Positions 1 through 7,700 of a stretch of DNA of 11,147 nucleotides are shown here, piece by piece. This stretch comes from Candidatus Poseidoniaceae archaeon (lineage in GTDB: Archaea > Thermoplasmatota > Poseidoniia > Poseidoniales > Poseidoniaceae): the NCBI GenBank assembly GCA_013329865.1, contig DUJJ01000067.1:2650-13796 (forward strand). The letters are read 5' to 3'. The notes under the pieces were generated by a model. It saw only the letters and a program-made list of their open reading frames with translations. It did no database searches and was not told the DNA's origin. Position 1 is the first letter of the stretch, and every line of letters begins with the position of its first letter. A program made the position numbers and the translations under genes.

Positions 1-104
1 ATTATCCTAACTGCATAACCTGCATCGACTAGTTCATCAACCAAGTGGGAACCAATGAATCCCGCCCCACCCGTTACCAAGGCTCGCATAGAGTTTCCAA
101 TCAT
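1..104 (-). CDS. NAD-dependent epimerase/dehydratase, N-terminal fragment (cut by window edge)
   Basis: Reading leftward from the ATG at 104-102, about 34 codons are visible before the window ends. They contain the Rossmann-fold dinucleotide-binding signature TGGAGFIGS (residues 11-19), followed by a helix beginning HLVDELVDAGY. This is the classic start of extended short-chain dehydrogenases acting on nucleotide sugars, such as UDP-glucose 4-epimerase or dTDP-glucose 4,6-dehydratase. The glycine-rich loop binds the pyrophosphate of NAD(P). An in-frame second ATG at 89-87 (MRALVTGG) puts the first beta-strand right at the N-terminus, as is usual in this family, so it is an equally good or better start. 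The catalytic Ser/Tyr-x-x-x-Lys lies outside the window, so substrate cannot be called. The gene is divergent from the small gene at 197. A role in nucleotide-sugar supply for the glycosyltransferase nearby is plausible but is inference. Confidence 0.88.
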   Translation of the reverse strand, partial: MIGNSMRALVTGGAGFIGSHLVDELVDAGYAVRI

Positions 105-185
105 ACCATCCGTATAAGCCGAATGGTCAATGACTTTAGTTTGATAAACATAAGCGAAAATCAGAATATTTGCTGCAAGAGCAGT

Positions 186-190
186 GGAGG
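186..190 (+). promoter_or_regulatory. Shine-Dalgarno GGAGG that fixes the start at 197
   Basis: The sequence GGAGG lies 6 nt before the ATG at 197. This is a standard ribosome-binding spacing. It favours the 84-residue start over the longer in-frame ATG at 170, which has no such motif. Confidence 0.6.
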
Positions 191-196
191 TTTGAT

Positions 197-451
197 ATGG
201 CAAAGAATAGTAACCCGGAAAAACATGAGAATGAAAATGAGAACAAAAGTAACCTAGTGGGTTATGTTAGAAGAAGCAACGCTGGTGGTGCGATCAAAGT
301 ATCTATCAACAGTGATGCATTTGCTGACTGTGACACCTATGTGACTAGCGATGGCCAAGAATATGTGCCGTTAGTCATCTCGCTAAATGCGCTAAACAAG
401 GTTTTGAGCGGCGAGCGAGTAGTTACCACAATCAGTCAAATAATGGATTAA
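197..451 (+). CDS. Small protein of unknown function (84 aa)
   Basis: I do not recognise this protein as a named family. The first ~19 residues are a low-complexity, Asn/Glu/Lys-rich stretch (MAKNSNPEKHENENENK) that is probably disordered. From about residue 20 onward the sequence looks like a compact alpha/beta domain. It begins VGYVRRSNAGGAIKVSIN, has a central DGQEYVPLVISLNAL segment, and ends with GERVVTTISQI. There is no signal peptide, membrane segment or zinc-binding cysteine cluster; the only cysteine is in ADCDTY. The ATG at 197 is chosen because GGAGG precedes it at a 6-nt spacing. An upstream in-frame ATG at 170 would add nine residues. The gene is divergent from the epimerase gene and is followed by a hairpin-containing gap, so it is probably monocistronic. 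The protein is acidic at its N-terminus and is likely cytoplasmic. It could be a small regulatory or nucleic-acid-associated protein, but nothing in the sequence proves that. Confidence 0.75.
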   Translation: MAKNSNPEKHENENENKSNLVGYVRRSNAGGAIKVSINSDAFADCDTYVTSDGQEYVPLVISLNALNKVLSGERVVTTISQIMD

Positions 452-479
452 CATCTCCTGTGAAAAAATAATATTTTGC

Positions 480-502
480 ATGATTCAAAACCGTTGAATC
501 AT
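480..502 (+). repeat. Perfect 9-bp inverted repeat (hairpin or operator) after the small gene
   Basis: ATGATTCAA (480-488) and TTGAATCAT (494-502) are exact reverse complements separated by the 5-nt loop AACCG. The repeat starts 28 nt after the stop of the small gene. No run of T follows it, so it is not a classic intrinsic terminator. It could be a 3'-end RNA hairpin or a binding site for a dimeric regulator. Confidence 0.6.
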
Positions 503-523
503 TGACTCAGCCGATGGGCTTAA

Positions 524-555
524 TGTCTCAATAAATTTTTGGATTTATTGGGATA
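524..555 (+). repeat. 13-bp imperfect stem-loop upstream of the glycosyltransferase promoter
   Basis: CAATAAAT (529-536) pairs exactly with ATTTATTG (543-550) across the loop TTTTGG. The stem extends outward by five more pairs, including two G-T wobbles, to 524 and 555. The T-rich loop and AT-rich stem could terminate the upstream transcript. They could also mark a regulatory site just ahead of the TATA box at 589. The two hairpins at 480-502 and 524-555 account for much of the 164-bp gap between genes. Confidence 0.5.
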
Positions 556-588
556 CACTCCGAAATATCTCAATCACATCAATAGCGC

Positions 589-594
589 TATATA
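589..594 (+). promoter_or_regulatory. TATA box for leaderless transcription of the glycosyltransferase gene
   Basis: TATATA is centred about 25 nt before the GTG at 616, with no Shine-Dalgarno sequence between them. Archaeal TATA boxes sit about 25-27 nt before the transcription start, so the transcript probably begins at or next to the start codon. Confidence 0.55.
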
Positions 595-615
595 GTCTCA
601 GAATTAGGGTAAATC

Positions 616-1557
616 GTGGAAGATGGGTGTTTCCGCTCTGGCACTAAGCCGTTTATTGTTGCCGGTATGCCAGTGTTTAACGAAGAAGAGACTATTGGCA
701 CGGTAGTTACTCTGGCTATGAAGCACGTTGACGCAGTTATATGTGTTGATGATGGGTCCTCTGACTCAAGTGCTCGAATCGCTGAGTCATGTGGCGCAAT
801 AGTTGTTCGTCATCGAGTTAACCGCGGCTATGGTGGAGCACTAAAGTCACTGTTCAACAAAGTAAAAGAAATCAACGCTGATGCTTTAGTGCTACTAGAT
901 AGTGATGGTCAGCATGAAGCAGGCGATATTCCTAAACTATTGCAACCGATAATCGATGGTAGAGACGACTTCGTAATTGGATCGAGGTTTATCGATGGCG
1001 GTGGTGGAACAGATATGCCAGCATATCGAAGACTGGGTATCAAAGTTATTACTGCGGCAAGCAACATGTCAAGGAACATATCAATCAAAGACACACAATC
1101 AGGATTCAGAGCATTTTCCAAGCGAGCATTGGATTTGCTGAGATTCGATAGTGAGGGCATGGAATTATCTCTCGAAATGCTCGAGGATGCACATGAAAAG
1201 CAGTTGAAGATAACCGAGGTACCAACAGTGGTAAGGTATGATGTACCTAAAGGATCTAACTTTACCGCAGTTTCTCACGGCTTCACAGTATTATCATGGG
1301 CCTTAATTTCCTTGTCGCACAAGAAACCAATCCTGGTCCTTGGTTTACCCGGACTGGGATTATTTGCCACAGGTGCGGCTATGGGATTGAATTTAGCCCA
1401 GAATGTAACAGGTCAAATTGACAGCTACATCGGTCCGGGACTATCTGCGGTTTGGATAGGTGTGCTGGGCCTCGCACTCATGGCCACGGGACTTGTTTTA
1501 CAATCTGCTAGAGGCTTTCTAAAACACTTGATAATTCGGGAATTTGGGCTTGATTGA
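616..1557 (+). CDS. Family 2 glycosyltransferase, dolichyl/polyprenyl-phosphate sugar synthase type, with two C-terminal membrane helices
   Basis: This 313-residue protein has a cytoplasmic GT-A catalytic domain (about 12-230). It shows PVFNEE (19-24) and VDDGSSD (44-50) for binding the nucleotide-sugar base and ribose. The metal-binding DSDGQH (95-100) is the DxD motif, followed by GSRF (122-125) and DTQSGFR (159-165). These motifs are typical of dolichyl/polyprenyl-phosphate mannose or glucose synthases, which move a sugar from a nucleotide donor onto a lipid phosphate at the inner face of the membrane. Two hydrophobic helices follow, about 238-261 and 275-297, which would anchor the enzyme. 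The start is a GTG at 616. It is chosen because a TATA box lies 25 nt upstream and because the first beta-strand (KPFIVAGMPVF) must be retained; the ATG at codon 18 would cut it. The donor sugar cannot be read from sequence. The MMPL-type membrane protein starts 71 nt downstream and may be co-transcribed. Confidence 0.9.
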   Translation: MEDGCFRSGTKPFIVAGMPVFNEEETIGTVVTLAMKHVDAVICVDDGSSDSSARIAESCGAIVVRHRVNRGYGGALKSLFNKVKEINADALVLLDSDGQHEAGDIPKLLQPIIDGRDDFVIGSRFIDGGGGTDMPAYRRLGIKVITAASNMSRNISIKDTQSGFRAFSKRALDLLRFDSEGMELSLEMLEDAHEKQLKITEVPTVVRYDVPKGSNFTAVSHGFTVLSWALISLSHKKPILVLGLPGLGLFATGAAMGLNLAQNVTGQIDSYIGPGLSAVWIGVLGLALMATGLVLQSARGFLKHLIIREFGLD

Positions 1558-1581
1558 ATAAGTCAAACTGGCTGGTCTGAT

Positions 1582-1598
1582 AATCCTGAAACAGGATT
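1582..1598 (+). repeat. Perfect 7-bp hairpin between glycosyltransferase and MMPL genes
   Basis: AATCCTG (1582-1588) and CAGGATT (1592-1598) are exact reverse complements around an AAA loop. The hairpin lies in the 71-nt spacer, 30 nt before the ATG at 1629. It may stabilise or process a bicistronic transcript, or act as a small operator. No T-run follows, so intrinsic termination is unlikely. Confidence 0.45.
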
Positions 1599-1628
1599 GT
1601 TCAAATCCCTCACGCAAATGCACTAACC

Positions 1629-4439
1629 ATGAGCGAGCCACCGACTTGGCAACAAGGTCGGCTCGATATTGTCAAAGAAAGGGTTGAAACCGCCAAACGA
1701 GCGGTATCAGAGAAATCAATGCAATCTCTTGACAACATGTACAGCAATGTCTTGACATCGCCTGCCACTGTAGTAATATTGTTGATTATTATCTCGGCAT
1801 TTTTTGCTCAGCAAGGCATGGATTTCCAATCTCAAATCGATGACGACGTGGAAATTTTCTTGCCGGATGGGGCTCCTTCAACCGAATTACTGCTCGAAGT
1901 TCGTGAAGAATGGTCAACCGATATTACAGTAATATATGTCAGGACGGAGAACGCATTCGATATGTCAAATGATGCCAATATCACAGACAAGGCCATCCTT
2001 GACGTAATTAGTTGGGTCGAAGGAGACGACAATAATGTAGATGGCGATTCGATAAGTCGTGGAATAGATTATGATAAAGACGACCACGGTGAAAACGATG
2101 GTGTGCTGTGGATTATCTCACCAGCACAGGTGATTAAGGAGATTAACTCAGCTGATGGCCGGTTCAACAACTCCCTGTGTGAGCATGGTGTTGCTACTAG
2201 AATTCTTCTCGTGGATGAAGAATGGTGTTCAAATCTCCCAGGAGGTGGAGAATATGCCATTCCTGAGCAAGAAAGAATCGATACAATCATTGAGCAATCA
2301 AATGGGAGTTTTGACACTTTGATAAAAGATACAAATAATGACGGTATTTGGGACACTACAGCAATAATAGTCGGGATGAACCAAAATTTTGAGGTGATAG
2401 ACGATTTCAATAATTTTGAAGAATTGTTAGCACACTTCGAAAGGGTCGTCGATAATCGACCTGAATCTGAGATAACAGTGATGACTGTTACTGGACTAAC
2501 CAAGGTGCTCGAAGATATTTCAGACGCCATCTATGAGGACCTACTGATGATTCTGCCTTGGTCAATTCTGTTTACTGTGTTGATTATTACGACCCTTCAC
2601 AGGTCACTGAAAGTGGTAGCCATAACAGGAACACCAATAGTCATGGCGCTAGCATTCACCTTTGGTTCATCGGTAATCCTAGATATCACATTGACACCGA
2701 TGATTGTTGCCACTTTCCCGATATTGATTGGCCTAGGAGTAGATTATGCACTTCACATGGTCAATCGCATTGAGGAGGTTCGAAGAAAAGAACTTCAGAG
2801 AATGCAAGAAGAGAATGTTAGGCGCAAAAAAAGAGGCGAAAAGGAATTGAAAGTCCCCGATTTATGGGATATGGAGTTCTACAAAAAGTGTGTATTAGAA
2901 ATGGCCAGCTCAACAGGTGTTGCGGTGTTCCTATCAGCCATAACTACAGTAATTGGATTCTCTGTTTTGATTGCTCCACAAATAGTTACAGTCGCGCCAA
3001 TAAGGTCGGTAGGTGTTACTCTGGTTCTAGGTATTGCGTCAACGCTGGTATTCAGTATCATCCTTGTACCGACTATTGCTTGGATGCTAAGATACAACAA
3101 ACGCACAAATCCAACTATGTGGAAAAATATCGGTAAATTCCCCGTCAAAGCATTCCTCCCAATAGTCATAATATTTGGTTCGATTACCTTTTATGGAATT
3201 ATCAACTTGGATTCGATGAATGAACCGATTACGGGCTCTTCTGAGGCACCTGATGGCATCGATTCGTTAAACTCGCTTGCTGAATACTCAGAGTACTTTA
3301 GCGGGGGACAGACATCATTATTCATTTTCAGTGCTGAAGAGCGCCCTAATAACAACAATACCGACCGGATAAGAGACTTACCAGTGCTCGATGTTATCGA
3401 CGGCTTGGAGCAACGTATAGGCGAGGTAGAGAGAACTAACACAACGAGTATCATCACATTTTTACGAGCGATTCCTGTAACAATCGGATTAAATGAAGAT
3501 GTTGCACTGTATCAAGGGAGCCTTTGGGATCTCTTACACGAGCCCTGCTGGGAGTCTAATGACCCTGTTGAATGTCATGCTTGGCTGCTCTTGGATGCAA
3601 GCGGCGAGGGAGGTCGGGAACAGTTAAGAAAAGACATGGTCAATGTCGTTTTTGATACGTTAAGTTACGAAGTCAAATCAATGCTACTCAATAAAGAGGG
3701 CACTAAAGGGATAGTATACGTTACGCAACCATACATGAATCTGAACGCAGCATCAGTATTACGCGACCAAATTGATGACATGTTAGTCGAGGATACGGGA
3801 TTGGAAGGAACAGATTCATCAATTTTGACGGGTGGACTACCGGTGTCCCTCGATATCAATGAGGGAATTCATGATTCCCAAAATCTGACTACTATTGTAA
3901 CTATGATTATCTTAACATTCGTGCTAGCAATCGTGTTCCGATCATTCCGATTGGGGGTTATCACCATGGTACCCGTGGCAGTGGTAATACTATGGCAACC
4001 TCTATTGATGAATAGTCCTGATGTAAATGTAAATATCTTCACTGCCATGATCGGAACTATCGTCTTCGGTATTGGGGTTGATGATGCTATTCACGTCATG
4101 CATCGTATTCAAGAAGAGGGTGAAACGCCTATTGGAATTGCCAACTCAATCGAAGAAACCGGACAAACGATTTTTGAAACAACTATAACAACAGTAAGCG
4201 GTATTGGTGCTGGGTTTTTGGTCACATTCCCTGGACTTGAAAACTTCTTTATGATCATGTGCTTATTGATTATATTTGCATTTATCACCAGCACATTCTT
4301 GATGCCGGCGGTAATAACATCAGAAAAAGTTGCCAAATCAGCCATCAAAGGGGAATCATACTGGGTTGATTACGGCGAGGGAATCGCTTTAGCTTCTCCA
4401 ATATCCATGAAACCACTTGACGCAGTACTAGAAGATTAG
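1629..4439 (+). CDS. MMPL/RND-superfamily membrane transporter (HAE3-like), 936 aa
   Basis: This is a full-length, duplicated RND-type permease. Each half has one helix, a large extracytoplasmic domain, then five helices. Approximate helices are 45-61, 306-322, 328-349, 355-375, 429-449, 460-487, 505-525, 752-770, 775-793, 801-820, 852-868 and 871-893. The fourth helix of each half carries the family motif: GLGVDYALHMVNRI (368-381) and GIGVDDAIHVMHRI (813-826). These buried aspartates are the expected proton-relay residues. Relatives export lipids, hopanoids or hydrophobic compounds, driven by the proton gradient. The soluble N-terminal ~44 residues are probably cytoplasmic. A charged Arg/Lys/Glu insertion (about 380-410) follows helix 4. 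The first outer domain has Asp/Asn-rich segments near 132-157 and DTNNDGIWD at 234-242 that resemble calcium-binding loops. The ATG at 1629 has no Shine-Dalgarno sequence. The stop codon lies one base from the 3' end of the convergent RNase P RNA. Substrate is unknown; a glycolipid is a guess from the neighbouring glycosyltransferase. Confidence 0.9.
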   Translation: MSEPPTWQQGRLDIVKERVETAKRAVSEKSMQSLDNMYSNVLTSPATVVILLIIISAFFAQQGMDFQSQIDDDVEIFLPDGAPSTELLLEVREEWSTDITVIYVRTENAFDMSNDANITDKAILDVISWVEGDDNNVDGDSISRGIDYDKDDHGENDGVLWIISPAQVIKEINSADGRFNNSLCEHGVATRILLVDEEWCSNLPGGGEYAIPEQERIDTIIEQSNGSFDTLIKDTNNDGIWDTTAIIVGMNQNFEVIDDFNNFEELLAHFERVVDNRPESEITVMTVTGLTKVLEDISDAIYEDLLMILPWSILFTVLIITTLHRSLKVVAITGTPIVMALAFTFGSSVILDITLTPMIVATFPILIGLGVDYALHMVNRIEEVRRKELQRMQEENVRRKKRGEKELKVPDLWDMEFYKKCVLEMASSTGVAVFLSAITTVIGFSVLIAPQIVTVAPIRSVGVTLVLGIASTLVFSIILVPTIAWMLRYNKRTNPTMWKNIGKFPVKAFLPIVIIFGSITFYGIINLDSMNEPITGSSEAPDGIDSLNSLAEYSEYFSGGQTSLFIFSAEERPNNNNTDRIRDLPVLDVIDGLEQRIGEVERTNTTSIITFLRAIPVTIGLNEDVALYQGSLWDLLHEPCWESNDPVECHAWLLLDASGEGGREQLRKDMVNVVFDTLSYEVKSMLLNKEGTKGIVYVTQPYMNLNAASVLRDQIDDMLVEDTGLEGTDSSILTGGLPVSLDINEGIHDSQNLTTIVTMIILTFVLAIVFRSFRLGVITMVPVAVVILWQPLLMNSPDVNVNIFTAMIGTIVFGIGVDDAIHVMHRIQEEGETPIGIANSIEETGQTIFETTITTVSGIGAGFLVTFPGLENFFMIMCLLIIFAFITSTFLMPAVITSEKVAKSAIKGESYWVDYGEGIALASPISMKPLDAVLED

Positions 4440-4742
4440 CGAGGGAGTAGGGAGTAAGCCCCTTTCTGTTACCTATCGGCGACTGCATTCAACTTAGCAT
4501 CCTACCTGTTCCTAGACGCGCAATCTCAATGGAACTGCTTGGACTTGCTCCTGTGCGGTTGCTCGTTTCATCGACAATAAGGAAATCTCTGTCTTTCAAC
4601 ATCATTGTACAACCCCTACATCGTTCGTTTCTATTGCATTAACCAAACCATCTCTAGTTTCTCTCTTCTGTGAGGCACATGCGCTATGGAGAGGGGACTT
4701 TCCTCAGAGTCTAACTCTGTCAGCAGTCCTCCTACTCCCTCA
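4440..4742 (-). ncRNA. rnpB: RNase P RNA (catalytic subunit of ribonuclease P)
   Basis: Read on the minus strand, this gap has the hallmarks of RNase P RNA, the ribozyme that trims the 5' leaders of tRNA precursors. The ends form the P1 helix: GAGGGAGTAGG (4741-4731) pairs exactly with CCTACTCCCTC (4451-4441). The universal 5' block GAGGAAAGTCC is at 4705-4695 and is followed shortly by CCATAG. The conserved GGAGCAAG is at 4551-4544. The 3' block ACAGAA (4469-4464) precedes GGCTTA (4460-4455) just before P1 closes. The length, about 301 nt, fits archaeal examples. The precise ends are taken from P1 and may be off by a few bases. It starts 41 nt after the stop of the giant membrane-protein gene on the same strand. 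An AT-rich TCTAAAT near 4767-4773 would place its own start close to 4742, though read-through from upstream is possible. The 3' end meets the stop codon of the convergent transporter gene. Confidence 0.93.
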
Positions 4743-4782
4743 ATTAAGGGCGAATATATTTGTCATTTAGATTCTTCTGACA

Positions 4783-7700
4783 TCATTTGTATGGATTGTC
4801 TCCGGGCGAATATGGAGACTGCTGTTGAGCATATTGGTGATTTTGACTTTGGTTAATTTGATTATTTACCGTCTGGTAATTTTTATTCAGTGGCAAGCGC
4901 TGATGTTGTGGTGGTTTTGGATTCCTTAAGCCAAATATCAAGACGGCAACAAGCGAAACCGCAAGCAAAAATATGACGATTAACAGAACAGGATTTATTT
5001 CACCAAGACCACCAAGGAATCCGTCTGAATCCCCGTCTTCAACGTAGAAAGTATCTGTTTGAGCCGTCGGACCGCCAATGATAATGAATTCTATCCACAT
5101 CGAACCATCCCGATCTGGAGTCCAACGATGGTTAAACACTCCATTTCCTCCAGAATTCACCTTTATTTGCTGTGAATGAATTATTGTCCGAGCGCCGTTA
5201 CTCTCTACTCGCTCCACCCGTAATTGAGCATCTCCGTCAGATTTACCAACATTCTGAATAATAACTGACAAATCGATTGACTTGCCTACCTCCAAGGCCC
5301 CAGTGTAAGATATTACAGGCTGCTTTAGTGCGTATTCCGGTAATTGTTGTTCCAACTGCCAAACAGCAAATGGTGTATAAACCTCATCAGATACTGAGCC
5401 GAATGAATTACCTGCCATGTCGCTGCCGCTAACCCAAATGCGTAATTCTAGAGCTTCTGTTCTCAGTTCTTCAGATATCACGGCGTCTAGGTTGATTGGG
5501 TATGAGCCCGTAATCGAATCTCCGAATGGCATACCACCCAGTATCGAGATTTGTCCAAAACCATTGGCAATGCTAGAAGAAGCGAAACCAAAGCCTGAGG
5601 GATGAACCTCCCACTTTAGGTTCATCGAATTTTGATCAAGAAAACTATTTTCAGATAGGGTCATCAGAAGGTCGAGACTCTCCCACTCAGACTCTTCAAT
5701 TACTTGACCTGCTTGTGGATAATCTATACTCTTTATCGATGGTTCCTCATCATCAACTATGAACCACAGCAGAGGTGAATCAGGCTCAACGATAGTTGCA
5801 CCATTTGGTGGATTTTTCAACGAAATCTCAAGTGGATAATTACCGGGGTTTGCGGGGGATATAATACTACCATTGAACAATCCTTGTTGGTAATTGACAG
5901 GCGCTTGGTTCAATCCGAGTGTGAACAGTAATTCTAAGTCTTGCAGCACTGAGCGCTGGGTTTTGACCCAGTTTAGTGCACCGTTTATTGTGATATCTTC
6001 TCTTGCTTTGACCCATGAACCGGTTACAGAATCGTTGTTACCCGAGGTAGTATAGGATAGTGATTGGCGATTTATTTCCATCTCACCAGAATAGCGCCAG
6101 TTTAAATCGGCAAGTTCGATAGTTGTGGATTGTTTATTCAGATCAGTGAGTTTTATCGAAGGAGTACGAATTATACTGTCATCTGGGTCAAAACCCCATT
6201 TTAGTTCAAAATCAATGACAAAACGTCCTGAGTTAGTGAACAGTTGTGACCCACTATCACCAACCATTTCGCAGCTGTTGATTTGGATATATAATGTGGA
6301 TGTGGAACATATATTTGATTGCCGATTCCAAAATATTGTTGAGGAATCAGGTTGATTAATAGACAAATCAAGTTCGATTTCGGTAATGTCCGTTATACCA
6401 TTTTTGTCCCAGACTGGTATGCTTAAATCAATCGATTCACCAGGATGTAACCAAGGTAGGAAACCGTAATCCCAGGACAATTCTGAGTAGCCTAGTTGCG
6501 GAGAGCCGTCGCTACTAATGAGCAGGTTAAACAGTGGGTCTGAGATATTTCCTGCATCTGTTAGTATATTGCCCGCTGAGTCAGCCACCACTAGCCAGCC
6601 TTGTACATATCCACCATCTGGAGCATCGGAAGAATCTAACTCATACCTGTATACTCCCTCTAGTTGAGTTAAATCAGCAGGCTGACTCAAGTCATATCTG
6701 ACGACCTCGGATAAGTCAATCTGACCATTTTGATTAAAATCGTGTTCCCATGAATACCACAGAACTATCTCTGCTTGCGTAGGCAGGACAGGTCGATCCG
6801 TAACCGTAAACTCGAGCATTGTTGATGGGCTAGATTGAAAGTGGTCAAACTCATCAATATTCATTGACAGTAATTGTGGGTTTACTGCGTCATAGCGGAA
6901 TAATAGACTGTTTGATACTTCATACGACACTGATTGACCTCGTAATGGTTGAATATCTATTTCAAGTTGTACTGTTTCACCGACAATCGGTGTAACCCAT
7001 GGTATGGAAGCGATTCCCTCGCTAATTATCGAGGTCGAACCATATTCATTCCCATTTACTAGCAGCCTAACAAGTGCATGTCCGGTGCGTGGCGCTGTAC
7101 CTTCATTGCCTTCAAAGCCCAACTGCGCTTGAATTACAACCGGTTCACCACGCTGGCTTTGGAGATAGGGGAATTGATTATCAGTGGCAACACCGTTTGA
7201 GCCAATTATGGTCCAACTCTTGAGCGAAATATCATTCTCTACGCCCTGAGAATTGCCCAGTCCGAATGACTTGCTTACTGACAACATGGGTCCATTTTGC
7301 GATACCAGATTTACCGAAGCGAGCATAAACTCCTCGTCATCCCATTCAACTGGGAACTTGAAACGATGGTGGAACTCAAGCGTATTTGTGGTTCCAGTCA
7401 TACTAATACCACCATTGATTCCCAAGTCTGACCAAATCAGTGGTATACCGTTCTGGACACAGTTATTCACTCCGCTCCCAACTATCGGTAAAGTAACAGT
7501 ACTACACCTGAGTTGGGCAACATTGTTTTCGCCGATTAGATTAAAGTCAACAAGCCATGAACCACCCTTGACAAAATTTTCCGGGTTAGTCACACCGACA
7601 CTGGAAAAATCGAATGAACTTGTGATGTCAATCCAGTTCATTGAGGGAGTGAAAGTATCGGTGACATTGCTTACCGTCATTTCTATTGGGTTCACTGATG

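Noticed and set aside
45..257. 70-codon plus-strand open frame overlapping the epimerase start and the small gene
   Set aside because: Its left end is the antisense of the Rossmann motif and its right end is out of frame with the well-supported small gene. There is no ribosome-binding site.
1582..1598. Hairpin considered as an intrinsic terminator after the glycosyltransferase gene
   Set aside because: No T-rich tract follows the stem and the downstream gene has no clear promoter of its own, so read-through is more likely.
2069..2530. 153-codon minus-strand open frame
   Set aside because: It is inside the MMPL gene, whose protein shows clear family motifs. The antisense frame is Ser-rich with no domain.
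4441..4741. The terminal inverted repeat considered as ends of an insertion sequence or MITE
   Set aside because: The repeats are the P1 helix of RNase P RNA. The interior holds the conserved RNase P blocks and no transposase, and there is no flanking target duplication.
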